64,000 nucleotides of DNA from Struthio camelus (GCF_040807025.1 NC_090956.1:3584517-3648516), one strand, 5' to 3'; positions 24,337 through 38,089 are shown, counted from the first letter of the stretch. Translations and numbers: made by a program. Notes: generated from the sequence alone by a model not told the origin.

Positions 24337-24358
24337 GGCATCCTGGGAGCTGTAGTTC
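24337..24358 (-). promoter_or_regulatory. ZNF143 (Staf/SBS) motif
   Basis: Read on the minus strand, this segment has ACTACAGCTCCCAGGATGC, a near match to the long ZNF143 consensus ACTACAATTCCCAGAATGC. Length and fit make chance unlikely. ZNF143 sites are typical of divergent CpG promoters, and this one sits between SMCR8 and TOP3A. Confidence 0.75.
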
Positions 24359-24473
24359 TCTGCCGCCACAGCGCCGCTCGTGGTGGCACTTTACGGCAAG
24401 ACGTAACCGAGAGGTAAAGCGCGCCGCGTCCCGCCGCGTTTTGCGACAGCGGGAGCGCGGGAGCGAGAGCTGT

Positions 24474-24870
24474 GGGGTGAGGAGAGGGGCTGGGGGTGCG
24501 GAGGGCCCCGGGGGGTGTCAGGGGGCCCTTTCCCGGGTGAGGAGAGCGCCCGGGGGGATGGCGAGGGGACCTGTCCTGGGGTAGATGGAGGTCTTGTGGG
24601 GAGGGTGACGGGGGGGGGTGTCTGACTAGAAGTGAGGAGAGGGTCTGGCGGGGTGACGGGGGGCCCTGTGGAGGGTGAGGAGAGAGCATGGGGGGGCAGT
24701 GGGGGCTGTCAGGGGTGAGGAGAGGGTCTGGGGGTGGCAAGGGGGGCTGTTCTGGGGTGAGAGAGCCATCCTGGGGTCAGGAGAGAGCTTGTCTGGGGTG
24801 GGGGGCAGGGGGCCTGCCCTAGGGTGAGGAAAGGCCCTGTCAGGGTGGGAGGGAGTTGGGGGGGACCCTG
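24474..24870. repeat. G-rich degenerate minisatellite upstream of TOP3A
   Basis: Irregular copies of a GGGGTGAGGAGAGGGTCTGGGGG-like word (split as GGTGAGGAGAG plus a TCTGGGGGTGG half) recur about every 40-60 bp. TGAGGAGAG occurs near 24,478, 24,538, 24,633, 24,677 and 24,716. The plus strand is strongly G-rich, with many runs of three or more G. Confidence 0.75.
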
Positions 24871-25206
24871 TCCCAGGATGTGGGGTGCCGAAAGGAGGGC
24901 AGGAGCCACGGGTTAGCTGTTTTTGTTGGAGGAGCAGAGATGTCTTGTCCAGTTCAGCTGCTCCTTGCAGAATCTGCCGTGCACGGAGGAGGCTGTGCCA
25001 CGACTCGCACTGGGGTGGTCTGACGGAGGTGTCTGCCTGCAGGATGCCATAGGCTCCCCCTAGATCACTGGTTAAAGATCCGTCGAGGGGACTTTTAGGG
25101 ACCGCTCTGCGTGCTAAAGGGGATCAACTCCCTGGGGGAAATTGGTCCCAGCACGAGGATACAATAACATGTTTTGGCACCGTGGGAGCTGTCGCCATCG
25201 ACTGTA

Positions 25207-28200
25207 ATGAACTTTCAAGCGAGGCTCTTTGCTAGCTGCGGAGTCAGGATGCTGCCTCAGCCCTGGCGTCTCTTCTCTCGGGCTGCAGAGGATATGACGT
25301 TACAAAGGATCCGGAAGGTCCTGTGCGTGGCTGAGAAAAATGATGCTGCCAGAGGAATTGCAGATCTTCTCTCCAACAGCAGAATGCGAAGGGTAGGAAT
25401 ATATTAAGTTTCATACCTCCTTATTGCTTGTTAATACTCCTGCAGATCCAGTTTAGTTATCTGGAGAGGGTCAGCTCATCAGAGCATGGGTTCAGCTGTG
25501 ATGCAGCTCAGTCCTGGTCTCCAGTATATTCCTACCTTGTGCAGCAGCACTGGCCTGCTCTGCAGAACTTGACACGGGCATTTCAAATCATCACATTCAA
25601 CAGCTTGCACTGTTTTTGTCTCTGGCCTTTTCTGACCTTGCCAGGTTGCGCTAACCACTTTCTTTTGTGAAGCGGACAAACATCACTTGCCGAAGTATAT
25701 TTTGGAAGTCTTGGACTCCTTTTCTTGTAACTTAACTCCTGTTGGAATTCAGCTCTCCAGGTGTGCTCCGTCTCTTTCTGTCTTCTCTAGGCATTGAGCT
25801 CATCTGTGAGGGCTCCCTGTGTTTTTCCTAGTTTTGCAGTGCATGTACAAGACACTGAGAACTGAAAGCATCTGCTGGCATGCATTTCCTAGTCAAAAAA
25901 TGCTGCTTCTGCAGTGTCAGCAAGTATCATGGGTTATGAAAGTTCACATAATAAAGCAAAGATAGTCTGCGGTTTGGGGAAGAGGAGTTCAAAGATCTCT
26001 TTTCTCTGCTGCTGCTTTGTTTTGTGGCCTTTGACAGTTTGCATAATTACTTGATATTTCAGTTTACCATATCCTTAATATCTCGTGATAGTGTGTTCAG
26101 AAGAGCTAATGTTTATGAGCTGTTTCTAGGTCAGAATCGCATTAGAAATGCGAGATGTTATTGAGAACCTGGGCACTGATAGCCCAGTCAATGAAGATAT
26201 TGACATACTTCTGTAGAAGAAGATGTAAATGTTTGTATCCAGTCTAGAAACTTCCACAAATCTTGGTCAGGTGGAAGGCAGTCTTGGGGACCCTGGGCTG
26301 ACAGACTAGCTGTGGTTTGGAGCAGGACAATTCGTTGCTGGGAATGGGAAATGTTTTTCTTTGCTACTGGCCAACTCCATTAAAACAAATCACTGTGTTC
26401 CCTACTGTCTGTCTTCACCATCTGTGGAGTGATAACCCTGACTTCCCCTTTAGGGGTATTTTGAAATACTCTTACAACAGAAAGCACCATTTCCATACCT
26501 CTGTAAATGATGTAGGCAACTTCCTTTCACCCTGTCTTGCCTTTGCATTTTAGCTACAAAAGCCATTTTCTCTTGCCCTGTACTTCTGTTGGTTCTGTCA
26601 GAACAGGATGTATGCACTGAGATGAGATGTGTTTGTTTTCTTTTGGAAACTAGAGACTTAGCAACTTTCCTTTTTCTTCTAGAGAGAAGGGTTTTCCAAG
26701 TTCAACAAGATCTACGAGTATGACTACCAAATGTTTGGCCAGGTAGAGGTTTCTTTCATATCCCTTCTGGTTGGGAGAAGTGCAAAACACCAGTTATCAA
26801 AAGCCATTTGTCAGAATTTACGAAATGCGTATCCAGGGATGAGGAGATTTGTCCAAAGACATACAAAGGACTCAGATGTTCTTCTGGCTCAACCACTGAC
26901 CTGTTGTGTTGTCTTAGGTCTTTCAAACTTCTGTTCTTCTATTTTCCGTCTGTCAAAAGGTATTTTGGTGTTTAGAATTGGGAGCTTCCTACACAGATTC
27001 AGGATAAGCATATGGGTTTAGCTGCGTAAGGAGAGAAAATGACAATAGCAGGAGGGAGATATCACTGATTTTGTGTGAATTGAGAACTGCATCAAGACTG
27101 TAGGCTCTGGGCAGTTTTTGGCAGAAGACAGACACTAATTACCTTGTTCTGTCTTTTGCAGAATGTTACTATGGTGATGACATCCGTGTCAGGACATTTG
27201 CTGGCTCATGATTTTAAGTTGCCTTTTCGCAAATGGTTAGTACTCAGTACCCCCCACAGGAGGAAGGGTTGCCATTCTCTGCTTTTAATCCTGAGCTGAG
27301 CAGTGCGGTCAGTGCAAGTCCCAAGGCCAACCTGTAGAACAGGGCTGATGTAGTCAACACGGGGCACGCTAGCCTGTGTGAATGTTTCCTCAGAAAACAT
27401 CTTGGTTGTTCCACTGAGGCGACACATTTTTTCCAACTAGAGGAGGAGTACTTCAGGTCCAATAGTAGAAATCCACACTCCTGGAGCAGGAAGGGGCTCT
27501 GATTCTGTGCACTTCAAGTAACTGTGTCGACTAGGATCATAACTATTAAATTCTGTATAGGATAATTACAATATCGTACCAAATGACTGTCTTCAGAGTG
27601 TTCAAAAAGAAAACCCAAACCCAAGTTACAATAGTGATGAAAATGCACTAAGGCAGTCCCAAGGAAATAAGCCAATTCCAACAGTTGATTGACGCTTCTG
27701 TTTTCTTTGTTCAACTGACAGTTGTCCTGGAAGACAAGAGTTTTTATCTGACTTCCCTCAGTTTTGTTCTCCGTACTTGAAATAAGAGAAGTTGCTTGTT
27801 TAGGGCTGCCTTCCAAATTTGTTTTTTTCTACGGTAATATTTTGTGCCTATTGCTTTTGAGTAAATGAAACTCAGTATTTCGAATAAGCTCGAAAGTTGT
27901 CTAAGGCAAGGTCCATATTAGATGTGTTCACCCTTCCGATATCTGAGCAGCACTTCCTTATAAGAGAGCCCCAGTTAGTGTCTTGCAACGTACGTTTTAG
28001 TCTTTGTTTGCTATGCACACTGCATATTTTCTGTTTACCAGGCATAGCTGCAACCCTCTAGCACTTTTTGATGCCGAAATTGAGAAGTATTGTCCTGAAA
28101 ATTATGTGGATATTAAGGTATGTACTTGTAAGAGTTTCCCTGAAACTCTGAGTTCAGAGATTGGTTCTACAAACATTGTCTCAGACAGAGGGAGGATCAT

Positions 28201-31200
28201 AGCTTTGTCCTAACCGTCTAAGCTTCTAGGATTTAGAAAATTCCTCCTGTGTTTTGTAGGACTATGTATGCTGTTCATTTATGACATTGAAAGTCTCCTG
28301 CTCATACACAATTAATGCAGTAAAGGGACAATTATTTTGCTAAAAGTAAGATTTTTTTCTAATAAAGTGGAATTGGTAATTGTGCCTTGATTTTACGAAA
28401 AAGGAAACAAATTGTGTGGTGCGATCCCATCCAAGCCATGTTTTTGAACAAAGAGGTAGATGTAAATAAATGACTCAGTCCTTTTGAAAGCTGCCTAATC
28501 TCGTGAGAGACACGATTACAAAATGTTATTGCAACAATCTATCTCTATGGATACGTGTTGTATTTTATGTTCAGTTAGTGAGTCATTTTAAAGTTAAATG
28601 ACAAAGCGAGTGGTCTGGCATGTCTCATTCTGTGCTGTTTTCTCCTCTCAGAGAACCCTCGAACGAGAAGTCCAGCAATGCCAAGCTCTGGTGATCTGGA
28701 CTGATTGCGATCGAGAAGGAGAGAACATTGGTTTTGAAATAATTCACGTTTGCAAAGCCGGTGCGTAGAGCGTCTTCTGTATCAATCTGAGTTCCATTAA
28801 AATGCTGATCTAACAGGTACTGCTGCTCAGAGATCTAATAATAGAGCTGTCTTCTCCATATCCAAGTTAAATACGTTGAATGTAGAATGGAGTACACCAG
28901 AAATACATTCATGTGTTGGAAAGCTACAGAATAGGTTGACAACATACTGTTTTTAAGACAGCTGCTTATTAATCACTCTTTTCCGTTGTCATTTGAGTTG
29001 CGTTTTGATTTCTCTTTTTGTCTGACAGTAAAACCAAACCTCCGGGTTTTCCGAGCTCGTTTTTCAGAGATTACGCTTCATGCTGTCAGATCAGCCTGCG
29101 AGAATCTCACCCAGCCGGATCAAAAAACTAGCGATGCTGTTGATGTCAGGCAGGAGCTGGACCTCAGGATAGGTACGTAAACACACCTTGGAGATGAAAA
29201 GAGGCTGCTAAGCCTGAGCTGCTGCATACGTCTCTTCTAAAGGGAAAAGAGCAAGAGTGTGGCAGGTAGGCAGGCAGGGGATAATCAGCACCAGCTTTAC
29301 CAGCGTGCAGGTCATTATTTATAAATACCAGAACTCAAGACTGCTGTGTAAACTGGATAGCTGGCCATCAGGGTCTTCCTGGCTTCTCATTCAACTGCAC
29401 TGAATTCACATTGTTAAAGCCCAGCAATGGATGTTTCATAATCATCTGTGACTGTATCCCCCATGCAAGACAAAAATGCCTAAACTCCAGTGTTGTAAAC
29501 CTGATTTTTTTTTTTTTTTGCTTCTTCGATCAGAAACAACTAAGTCACATCTTCTGTTTTACTGGAAACACCATGCTCTTTGAAACAAATGTTAGGTTTA
29601 TAGTTTGTGCAGAGCTGATGGGCTTCTGCAATTTTGGTTTCAAAGTATTAGAGAAAAATAAAAAAGCTCTGAAATGGTGTGTGATTATTCTCCGATGTTT
29701 TATTATTCAATTCTAGCATTCATTTGATTTTTCTCAGGTGCTGCCTTCACCAGATTCCAGACATTGAGGCTCCGGAAGATTTTCCCTGATGTTCTAGCAG
29801 ATCAGCTGATCAGCTATGGCAGTTGCCAGTTCCCAACACTGGGGTTTGTAGTTGAACGCTTTAAAGCCATCCAGGCCTTCGTTCCTGAAGCTTTCTATAA
29901 AATCAAAGGTATGTTGGGGGGAAGGGAGTACTCAGTTCCATCTTACAGAGCTTGATGTGTTTGGAGGAAAAACAAACAAACAAAAAACACTAATATTTAG
30001 TATAAAATATGAATTGGAGGAAAAGTATCAGGGCAATGAGCAAACACTACGGCAGAGATGATTTCTTCTTCCTTTGCCATGATCATTCGGCAGAGTTGGA
30101 AAGGTTCCCCAGAAGTATAGTTCCATTGCCTCTGCTGTCTTAGAGTTGCATTATTACTGTATGCATCACTCTGATCTGTTTTCAACTCAGTGACACATGA
30201 ACATGAGGATAGCACTGTGGTCTTCAACTGGAAGAGGAATAGACTCTTCAATCACACAGCATGCCTGGTCCTTTACCACATGTGTATGGAGGTAGGAAAT
30301 TTTGTCAATAGTATACTCCAGTATCAACCAAACGTTTCCAGCATCTATCTTGCTCAAGTTATTTAAAGAACAGTCCTTTTAAACTCTTCAAGGAGATTTT
30401 GCATTTTGCTTACTCTGCGTTTAGGATCCTGTAGCCACTGTTGTTGAGGTTGCAAGCAAGCCGAAGAGCAAATGGAGGCCTCTGCCCCTGGACACTGTGG
30501 TATGTGTGATACAGCAGTGCTAAACAGACTCATCTGAAAGGAGCTTTTAATATATATTTTACTCACCTCCAAGAATTATGCCATAAATGCATTTTTTCCG
30601 GCTCTTCCCAACACAGGAACTTGAGAAGCTGGCTTCCCGTAAACTGAAAATAAATGCCAAAGAAACCATGAGAATAGCAGAAAAACTCTACACTCAAGGG
30701 TAAGAGAGAGAGATTTTAGTGTGCTGGCTTGGTAAAAATCAATTCTTTCAAAAATTAATGGCCTTTAATCCAAAATGGGAAATGCCTTGGAGCTCTTCCT
30801 AAAGTCCTCCTTTGCCTGCCTTCTTAAGGTTCATAAGCTATCCCCGAACTGAGACCAACATTTTCCCCAAGGAGCTGAACCTCTCTGCCTTGGTACAACA
30901 GCAGACACAGGACCCAAACTGGGGAGCATTTGCACAGAGGATTTTGGATCAGGGTGGGCCAACCCCTCGGAGCGGAACCAAATCAGATCAGGCTCACCCT
31001 CCCATTCATCCCACCAAATACACTGCTAACCTGCAGGTGAGTTTAATAAAGGCAGAGATAACTTGATCGTTTATATTGCTTGATACATAAGGCTAAGAAT
31101 CTTAACAATCTGGTCATTAGTATAGTATCCCGAACCTGACATCGTGCTGTTATCTCTTGACATCTCACTAACCCTGGAGGAAACTCTGACGCTCTTCTTC

Positions 31201-34200
31201 TGTTTGATATTAGGGGAATGAGCAGAGACTATATGAATTCATTGTGCGCCATTTTTTGGCTTGCTGCTCTCAAGATGCCAAGGGACAGGAAACAACTGTG
31301 GAGATCGACATCGCTAAAGAGCGATTCATTGCTCAAGGACTAATGATCTTGGCCCGAAACTATCTGGAAGTCTATCCTTATGAGAAGTGGAGTGATAAGG
31401 TAGTACCCTTGAACATCATAGATGGGAGAGGTTAAAGTACTTGGAGTTTAAACTTGCACTTGGTTGTACTAACGTGAAAGCTTTATCGCCAAATTCAGAC
31501 CCCTCTGCGGAACGTCCTTTGACAATTCCTGGCCCCGCTAGCTATTTCATTCAGAGTCATCTCTGTTGAAAACCTGTGCAGCGTATTGTGACAGTTTTGG
31601 ATAGAGTCTTCCTCTTCCGACACAACAGCAGGGACCATACAGAGCTGCTTCCATGTGGGGTTGACCTGACTTACCAAGACGAGTTGTAATTGCTGTTCCA
31701 TGGTATCTTTGGCAGCTCGTTACTGACTAATCCTGAGGACCCTGAGGGCTGAATCTCCTGCAGAACAGGGTGCTGCTGTATTACTGCATTGGCTTGCTGT
31801 TAGTGTGACGTTTGTCTTCGGTGAATGGTGCAGAAGGTAGTTTCACAGAGATTCTCCTTCCTTCAGGTTATCCCAGTGTATCAGAAAGGGTCTCGCTTTC
31901 AGCCCACCACAGTGGAGATGGTGGATGGGGAAACCAGCCCTCCATCACTCCTCACCGAAGCGGATCTCATTGCGCTCATGGAGAAACATGGCATTGGTCA
32001 GTATTGGCAGCATGACCTTAGGCTCTTGGGAGAGCTTTGCTCGTATGCTTCTCCTTCTTGACTTGTCTAATAACAGTTCTGTCCCATCTTCAGAGTAGGT
32101 AATTTTTTAAATGCCGCTTAAAAGAAATCCCTTAAATATTCAGAGCAAAGGGATAGTAGGGACCTGTGGGCAAAGCCCAGAGATCCTAAGGAGTCTGCAG
32201 TGCATCCCAGTTAGATTCGTTGTGGGGCGTGCAGTTTAGGGTCCCAGGGGTGCCCGCCGGCATCTTGTCAGCCTTGGTGCCAGCAGGAGATGAGGATGGT
32301 GTTGCTCCTGGCCATAAGTTCTTTCCTTCTTTTTGCCCGTTTAGCACCTTGCACTCTGCAGTAGACACGGGGAAAAATCACTTCTTGGCATCTCATTCAA
32401 CTAACAACCTTGCTGCTTTCAGGGACTGACGCCACTCACGCCGAGCACATTGAGACCATTAAGCTGCGGATGTACGTGGGCCTTACTGCAGATCAGAGGT
32501 TCCTTCCAGGCCACCTGGGCATGGGGCTGGTGGAAGGTAAGGGCAGTGCTTTTTAGGTAGAGGGCAGGCTCCTTACTCACGCCTTCATTTCATTCACCAT
32601 GCCATATGTTCCTCAGGCTATGATTCCATGGGCTACGAGATGTCCAAGCCTGACCTTCGAGCTGAGCTGGAGGCTGATCTGAAGCTGATCTGTGAGGGGA
32701 AGAAAGACAAACTTGCAGTTTTGCAGCAGCAGGTCCAAAAGTACAAGCAAGTCTTCATTGAGGCTGTGGCTAGAGCCAACAAGTGAGTCCTGTCTTTGCC
32801 CTCCTGTTTGCTTTGCTGTTCTGGGAGGCGTAAGTTCTCATCTGGGGCTCAGCCTGGAGAGGAGTGGGTTCCTATAACGCTGTTTTCCTGGAGCTCTTCA
32901 GCACGTGCAGGCATTCGCAGAGGAAGGGATGACTTGCAGTATGGCAGGCTGTCATGAGTTGGTGCTAACTATCCATTTGCGTTTAGGACTCATTGGATTA
33001 AATTCAGAGCTGGTCGAAGGAAAGGCAACAATGCACTGACTTCTTCCATGTTGCACTCGCAGCTAGCCTGTACATCCTGAACCGATGTCTCAGAGGGGCT
33101 GAGCTGACAGAAGGGACAGAAGGCACCAATCCACGGCCTGTTTACTCTTTGCAGAGGAGACACTTAGGATGTTGTGCTTATTTCTTTCTAGATTGGATCA
33201 AGCCCTGGCTCAGTACTTTGGACAAGCCACAGAAATTGCAGAGCAAGAGGAAGTCTACCCAGCAATGCCTGTTTCCATTCGGAAGTGCCCACAGTGCAAC
33301 AATGATATGGTCCTGAAGACCAAGAAAAATGGCGGGTTGGTAATCTTCCCTGTTGCAGAAAGGAACCTTCTGTGTTGGTTTGTGTGTCGCTGGGCGCTGT
33401 TCATTTACCTCTCCTCTGTGCAATATGTATAATGGCCTGGGCTGCAGCTAGCAAACTCCACCAGCTACACAAGCTTAATGGACTCAGCTGAACCTCTCTC
33501 TCAGTACATATTTGCTCTTAAAAATTGTTTTGACAGTTTCTGCAGCAAGTGATAGCTGAGGAGAAGAGGGGAGAACAGGTAGTGACTGTCTTGACTGCCT
33601 CTTCCTCATTCGGTCCCTTTATCCCACGGCAGGTTTTATCTCAGCTGCATGGGCTATCCAGCTTGTAAAACTGCAGTCTGGTTTCCTGACTTTGTGCTGG
33701 ACGTAGCTAGGGATGAGAGTGTCTGCGCTGTGTGCAAACCCCATCCAGTTCACAGGTAAGTAAGTTGCACTAGTTACGCATTAGGCAAATGCAACCCCTC
33801 AGATGCTACCTGTTAGCCATCAGGGCCAGAGACTTCCATGGGTCAGGCTGGGCAACTCTTCTGTTCCCATCTTGGAAAGCTAGAGCAGCGCTCTCATTGC
33901 TAGGGGACAGTAACAAGAGGGAGGAAGTCAGTGTAAGTATAGTGTGGGGGCGGGGGGACCACTTAATACTAATCAAGTCCAAATCAAGCTCAGCTGATGA
34001 GGAATTACATGAACTGGGGGACTTTTATTCTTTCTCTTCTTTTAGACTGAAATTTAAGTTCAAGAGAGGCAGTGTCCCACCCATGATGCCCCTGGAGTTT
34101 GTTGGCTGTATTGGAGGCTGTGATGAGATGCTAAGAGAGCTCTTGGACCTGAAATACTTGCACAGGTCATCCCAACCTGTGTGCTCAGCCAGCCAACAAG

Positions 34201-36019
34201 CTCATCACTCGCAGGCCAACCACTCCTTTAACAGAGGGGCTGGTGGTGAAAACAGGCACGTGAAGAGGACCACAAACCTGTCATCAGGACACCTTCTATC
34301 CTTGAGTTCAACAAGAGCACCCAGGCCTGCGCCGTCTGTGGCTCCAGACGATGGGAACAACGCAGTGATGTGCAACTGTGGGAACGAAGCAGTGCTGCTA
34401 ACTGTGCGCAAAGAAGGGCCCAATCAAGGCAGGCAGTTTTACAAATGCAGTGCCAGTACCTGCAACTTTTTCCTCTGGGCTGATCAGCAGTCAGAGGACA
34501 GAGGCAACACAGCTCCGCCAGGCTCCGTGCCGCCCCGGCCCTTTGCGGGAAGGGGCCCAGCAGGCTTTCAGAGCCCAGGAGGAGGGAGAGGCCCAGAGCT
34601 CTTTGGAAGCAACAGCTCCGATTCAGGAGGTGGGGGTGGCACAGTCTGCAAGTGTGATCAGCCAGCTGTCACGCGCACCGTCCAAAAGGATGGGCCTAAC
34701 AAAGGACGGCAGTTCCACACCTGCTCTAAACCCAGAGACCAGCAATGTGGCTTCTTCCAGTGGGCAGACGAAAACATGGCACCAGGTAAGGCTGGGCTTG
34801 GAGTGAGAAGCGAGGGTTAGGGACCGTTCTTAAAGCTAAACCAAACAGATACTTGTCATATATGGTGTAAAAAAAAAAAAAAAGTTGGCACTGTGTAAGG
34901 CTATCATAGCATGACAACTCTTAGAGCAACTCATCTGTTTGACAGACTTCAGGTTCCTCTTCTAGAAGAGCTGTCAGCAACATTATAGCAGTTTTAAAAT
35001 GTTGTTTGTAACAATCAGATCTGGCTTACCTTCCTCTGAAGGCCAGCAGAATACAGTGTTGTTTCACACATCCACTGAGATCTGTGCTGTAAGTTGGAGC
35101 ATCCATGACTCGGTGGATAAAGCCCACCACATTATCCAACAGTCTGTTGGGGGATTGTCCTCCCACGTTCTGGTGTTCAGCTTTGAGAAAGCTGTTTGAT
35201 TTGATAGAGGGTTGAAGCAGCAACACCACTTTTGGAGATCTTAAACCTTGTTCTGCCATGCCAGGAAAGCCATGCTGCTCCCTCTGCCCTAGTTTAGGAA
35301 TGCAGTGAAAGGCCAAGTCTTTCTGAAGCTTTGGTCACAGCTGAGAAACTGAGTGTGGCTGCAAGGGAAAGGTGGTGAAAGCAAGTAGTCAAAGGGCTGT
35401 TAAATCACAAAATAAGGATCTGAAAGAAAGGGTGCTGACACCAAGGAATGGTAAGCAAAGTACAGGGGTAGAGATGTGACCCAAGAGATCTTTAATGTTG
35501 GCTTCTTCCTTCTTAGACATTAGGCCCTAGAAGGGTAGAATCGAGTTTCCAAAACTGCTTATAACAAGTTTTACTCTGGCACGTTTTATTGTTTCTGCTG
35601 TGACTGTAGACCAAAGTGTGCAACCAGAAAGATGAATTTCCCTATTCTGATCCTATGTTTAGTTAGTACTGCAAGACAAATGCTTCCGATTTGTCTGAAT
35701 TTAAATGCTAACCAAGTGTAGCTTCAAGAACAACTTAAGTGGCTGGGATAGTCAAATCCTCGAGCTACTGCCATTTTGAACCTAGCTTCTGTTTCTCAAC
35801 TCCTTATATCAAAGGTACTTACATCCAAGTTGTTTCTCTCTAGGAGCTTCTGGAGATTCTTTGAACCATTTTGGGAACAGTGGATACTCAAGAGAGTTTG
35901 GAAGTAAAGCTAAGAGACCAAGTAGTCTCTCCTTAGCGGCCACTGCCAAGAAACCTCGGACCTGTAGCATTTGCCGTCAGCCTGGCCACACCAGGAAAAC
36001 TTGCCCTCAAGACCACTGA
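25207..36019 (+). CDS. TOP3A: DNA topoisomerase III alpha
   Basis: Type IA topoisomerase; with BLM and RMI it dissolves double Holliday junctions, and it decatenates mitochondrial DNA. Nineteen coding exons, 1,021 residues (human 1,001): 25207-25392, 26683-26742, 27162-27235, 28042-28117, 28652-28760, 29029-29172, 29738-29908, 30191-30291, 30425-30499, 30617-30699, 30829-31036, 31214-31399, 31867-31996, 32423-32536, 32617-32782, 33192-33335, 33633-33755, 34046-34785, 35844-36019. Toprim motif TDCDREGEN (D150, D152, E154); catalytic Tyr about 364 in ISYPRTET; zinc-finger CPQCNNDM; two GRF zinc fingers (about residues 822-865 and 913-958); terminal CCHC knuckle [14 protein letters not shown]. 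Internal in-frame ATGs allow mitochondrial and nuclear forms. Two donors are GTTRGT-like (exons 3, 16). Intact. Confidence 0.97.
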
Positions 36020-36790
36020 GCCCTGGATGGACATCTCTTGAGAATCTGAAAAGTCTAGGATTGCAAGCTGCTATGGCAGCAATTACTCCTGAAAGGAACT
36101 AGATTCTAGAAGCTGGTCTGTGTTGAGTGCTTTCTGGAAGGGCTGGCGGTTGTCGGCTCCTGCCAAGGGATAGCACGCAGTATGAGCCTGGGCAGCAAGC
36201 GTCAAACCGGCTTTGAAAGGTGGCTCCATTACTGGTGTCAGCCTGTGGTTTCAGCTGTTCTTCCACTGAGTCGATCAGGATACTCTAAACATTTCAAGGA
36301 AGCATTTGGAAACAATGCAGGAAAAACAGCACTGGATCTACGTGCAGCTCCCACAGTGGTGGTTGCTTCAGGCAGCCTTTCTACATGAGCAAGAGCCAGT
36401 TCTTAGCCACTGGGACAGCCACCAGGGCTGCTTGGTTCTTCTCAATCCCTGGCTTTCCACAGTGTGGAATTTTATTTCAAGTTGCCCTTCTAAGTTGAGG
36501 TTATCTGGGCAATGTTCCCCTTTCTTTCTTGTCACAGTCCAGTACCTTCCTTACCCTGGGCGTCCCTGCCCAAGAAGAAGCCAGGTGCAGAGAAGACAGA
36601 TCTGGTGCTGGCCCTGAAAGGGAAGCTCAGCTGAAGCAGTCAGAAAGAGCCTTCATTTTAGACAGCTCCCAAATTTGAAACTAAGTTCTTCCGCAAGCAT
36701 TGAGATATGCCTATATGATGCTGCTAGTTAATGGAAGTTATTTTGGTCAAACTAATAAGCTTATTATTAAAAGACGATTTTATTTTAACT
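36020..36790 (+). terminator. TOP3A 3' UTR with candidate poly(A) signal
   Basis: Non-coding sequence after the TOP3A stop. ATTAAA at 36,766-36,771 is the first plausible signal on the plus strand and is followed by a T-rich segment (36,778-36,796). The inferred 3' UTR is about 0.75 kb. Confidence 0.5.
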
Positions 36791-38089
36791 TTTGTTACAG
36801 TGAATCACTCTTAGCTCTGCCTTGTTACTTCTTCATACTTAAAATAGTTGAGCTATTACTATAAAAGCATCCACCCAAATTTTGCTCTTTCCATTCACTC
36901 ACTCATTGGAACAACATAAGAGCTGTCTTGGCAAAAATTCCCTGTGGCTTTATTTAGAAGTGAGCTGCAGAAGGGTAGAGGAGGAGAGTGGTTTATTACC
37001 TTCATCTGTTGTAGGGTTGCTGTCCAGGGAAAGACGGACAACTGGCTGAACCTGAAGAGAGATCCCCCTCCGCCCCCAACTCCCTTCAGTTAGTTTAGAC
37101 TGAACTCCTGCAGAGAGCCAAGCTACCTCCTCCCTCCCTATGTGGGCTTCCTTTGTACATCAAAGCCAGTAGAACCACAAAACTCCCTATATCTCCTCTG
37201 CTGGAGTTCAGCGTTCATCTTTTCCCATATTGCCTCTGGTGCTGCTAAAGACACCTCCAGCAACCCTGCTCCTTCCTGAGCACAGAGCAATTCCTATGGG
37301 TCAGTACTAAGGTGCAGTGAGACACATGCAGCAGCCAGGGTGGGCAAGAGGCTGAAGCACTTTCTAGAGGGTACCTTGAAGGAGGGGAGATCATAGTAGC
37401 ACAGGGGTTCTCTTTAAAGACCGCACGAGCGAGAAGAGCACCGTTAACTTTGCAACAGTAGTTTGCTATCAAGCACCAGTCTCTGGCATAAGGTCAGGAG
37501 AACCCATGTTCCATTTTATGGTACCCTCACTCCCACTATTAACAGCTGTAGCCTAAAAATACAGGCCTGCTGGCTAAAATAACAGGATTAAGAGGCTTTG
37601 TAATGCAATATAGAGCTGACTAAAGCATGGCAGAAGCCTGGGCAGCAGTTTCCTAACAGCAACAGCAGTAGAAAGAAAGCGTTTGCATAGCACATAGACA
37701 GCACATTAAGTGTTGTTGCTAGCATTAGCTGTTACCAGATTTACTGGTTTAAACTTGGTTAGCATTGAGACAGCTGAGCAGTTCAAGCCATTAGCTAAAT
37801 GGCATGAACTCAGCATTCAGAGAGACCGTGCACCAGAGTCAGGCACTCTGCAAGCAGGCAGGGCCGCTGGAGCACTAGACGTTTCATGCAATAGTTTGTA
37901 ATAGAAGGAAAAAGGCCTTGCACAACGGTCTGAACGCTGCCAAGCTCTCTGCGTAGGGGGAGGGCTGCCTGGGACAGCTCTGTGCTGTTCTCGGGCATGC
38001 TACCACAACAAGAGGTTCGCTTCAGCCCTTATCATGAGAAAGGAGACAAAACCGAGAGCTGACACGAGAACTATTATACACAGTGAAGG
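36791..38089. other. short intergenic spacer between TOP3A and MIEF2 tails
   Basis: About 1.3 kb between the inferred poly(A) signals of the convergent genes. Nothing coding, repetitive or RNA-like was recognised. Confidence 0.45.

Larger units (their letters stand above)
23854..24473. promoter_or_regulatory. bidirectional CpG promoter between SMCR8 and TOP3A
   Basis: The start codons of SMCR8 (minus) and TOP3A (plus) are 1.35 kb apart, and the SMCR8-proximal half of that gap is extremely CpG-rich with no TATA box. Three motifs stand out and are listed separately: YY1, MiT/TFE E-box and ZNF143. This fits a housekeeping divergent promoter. Start sites are not visible, and part of the segment must be the 5' UTR of each gene. 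Confidence 0.7.
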
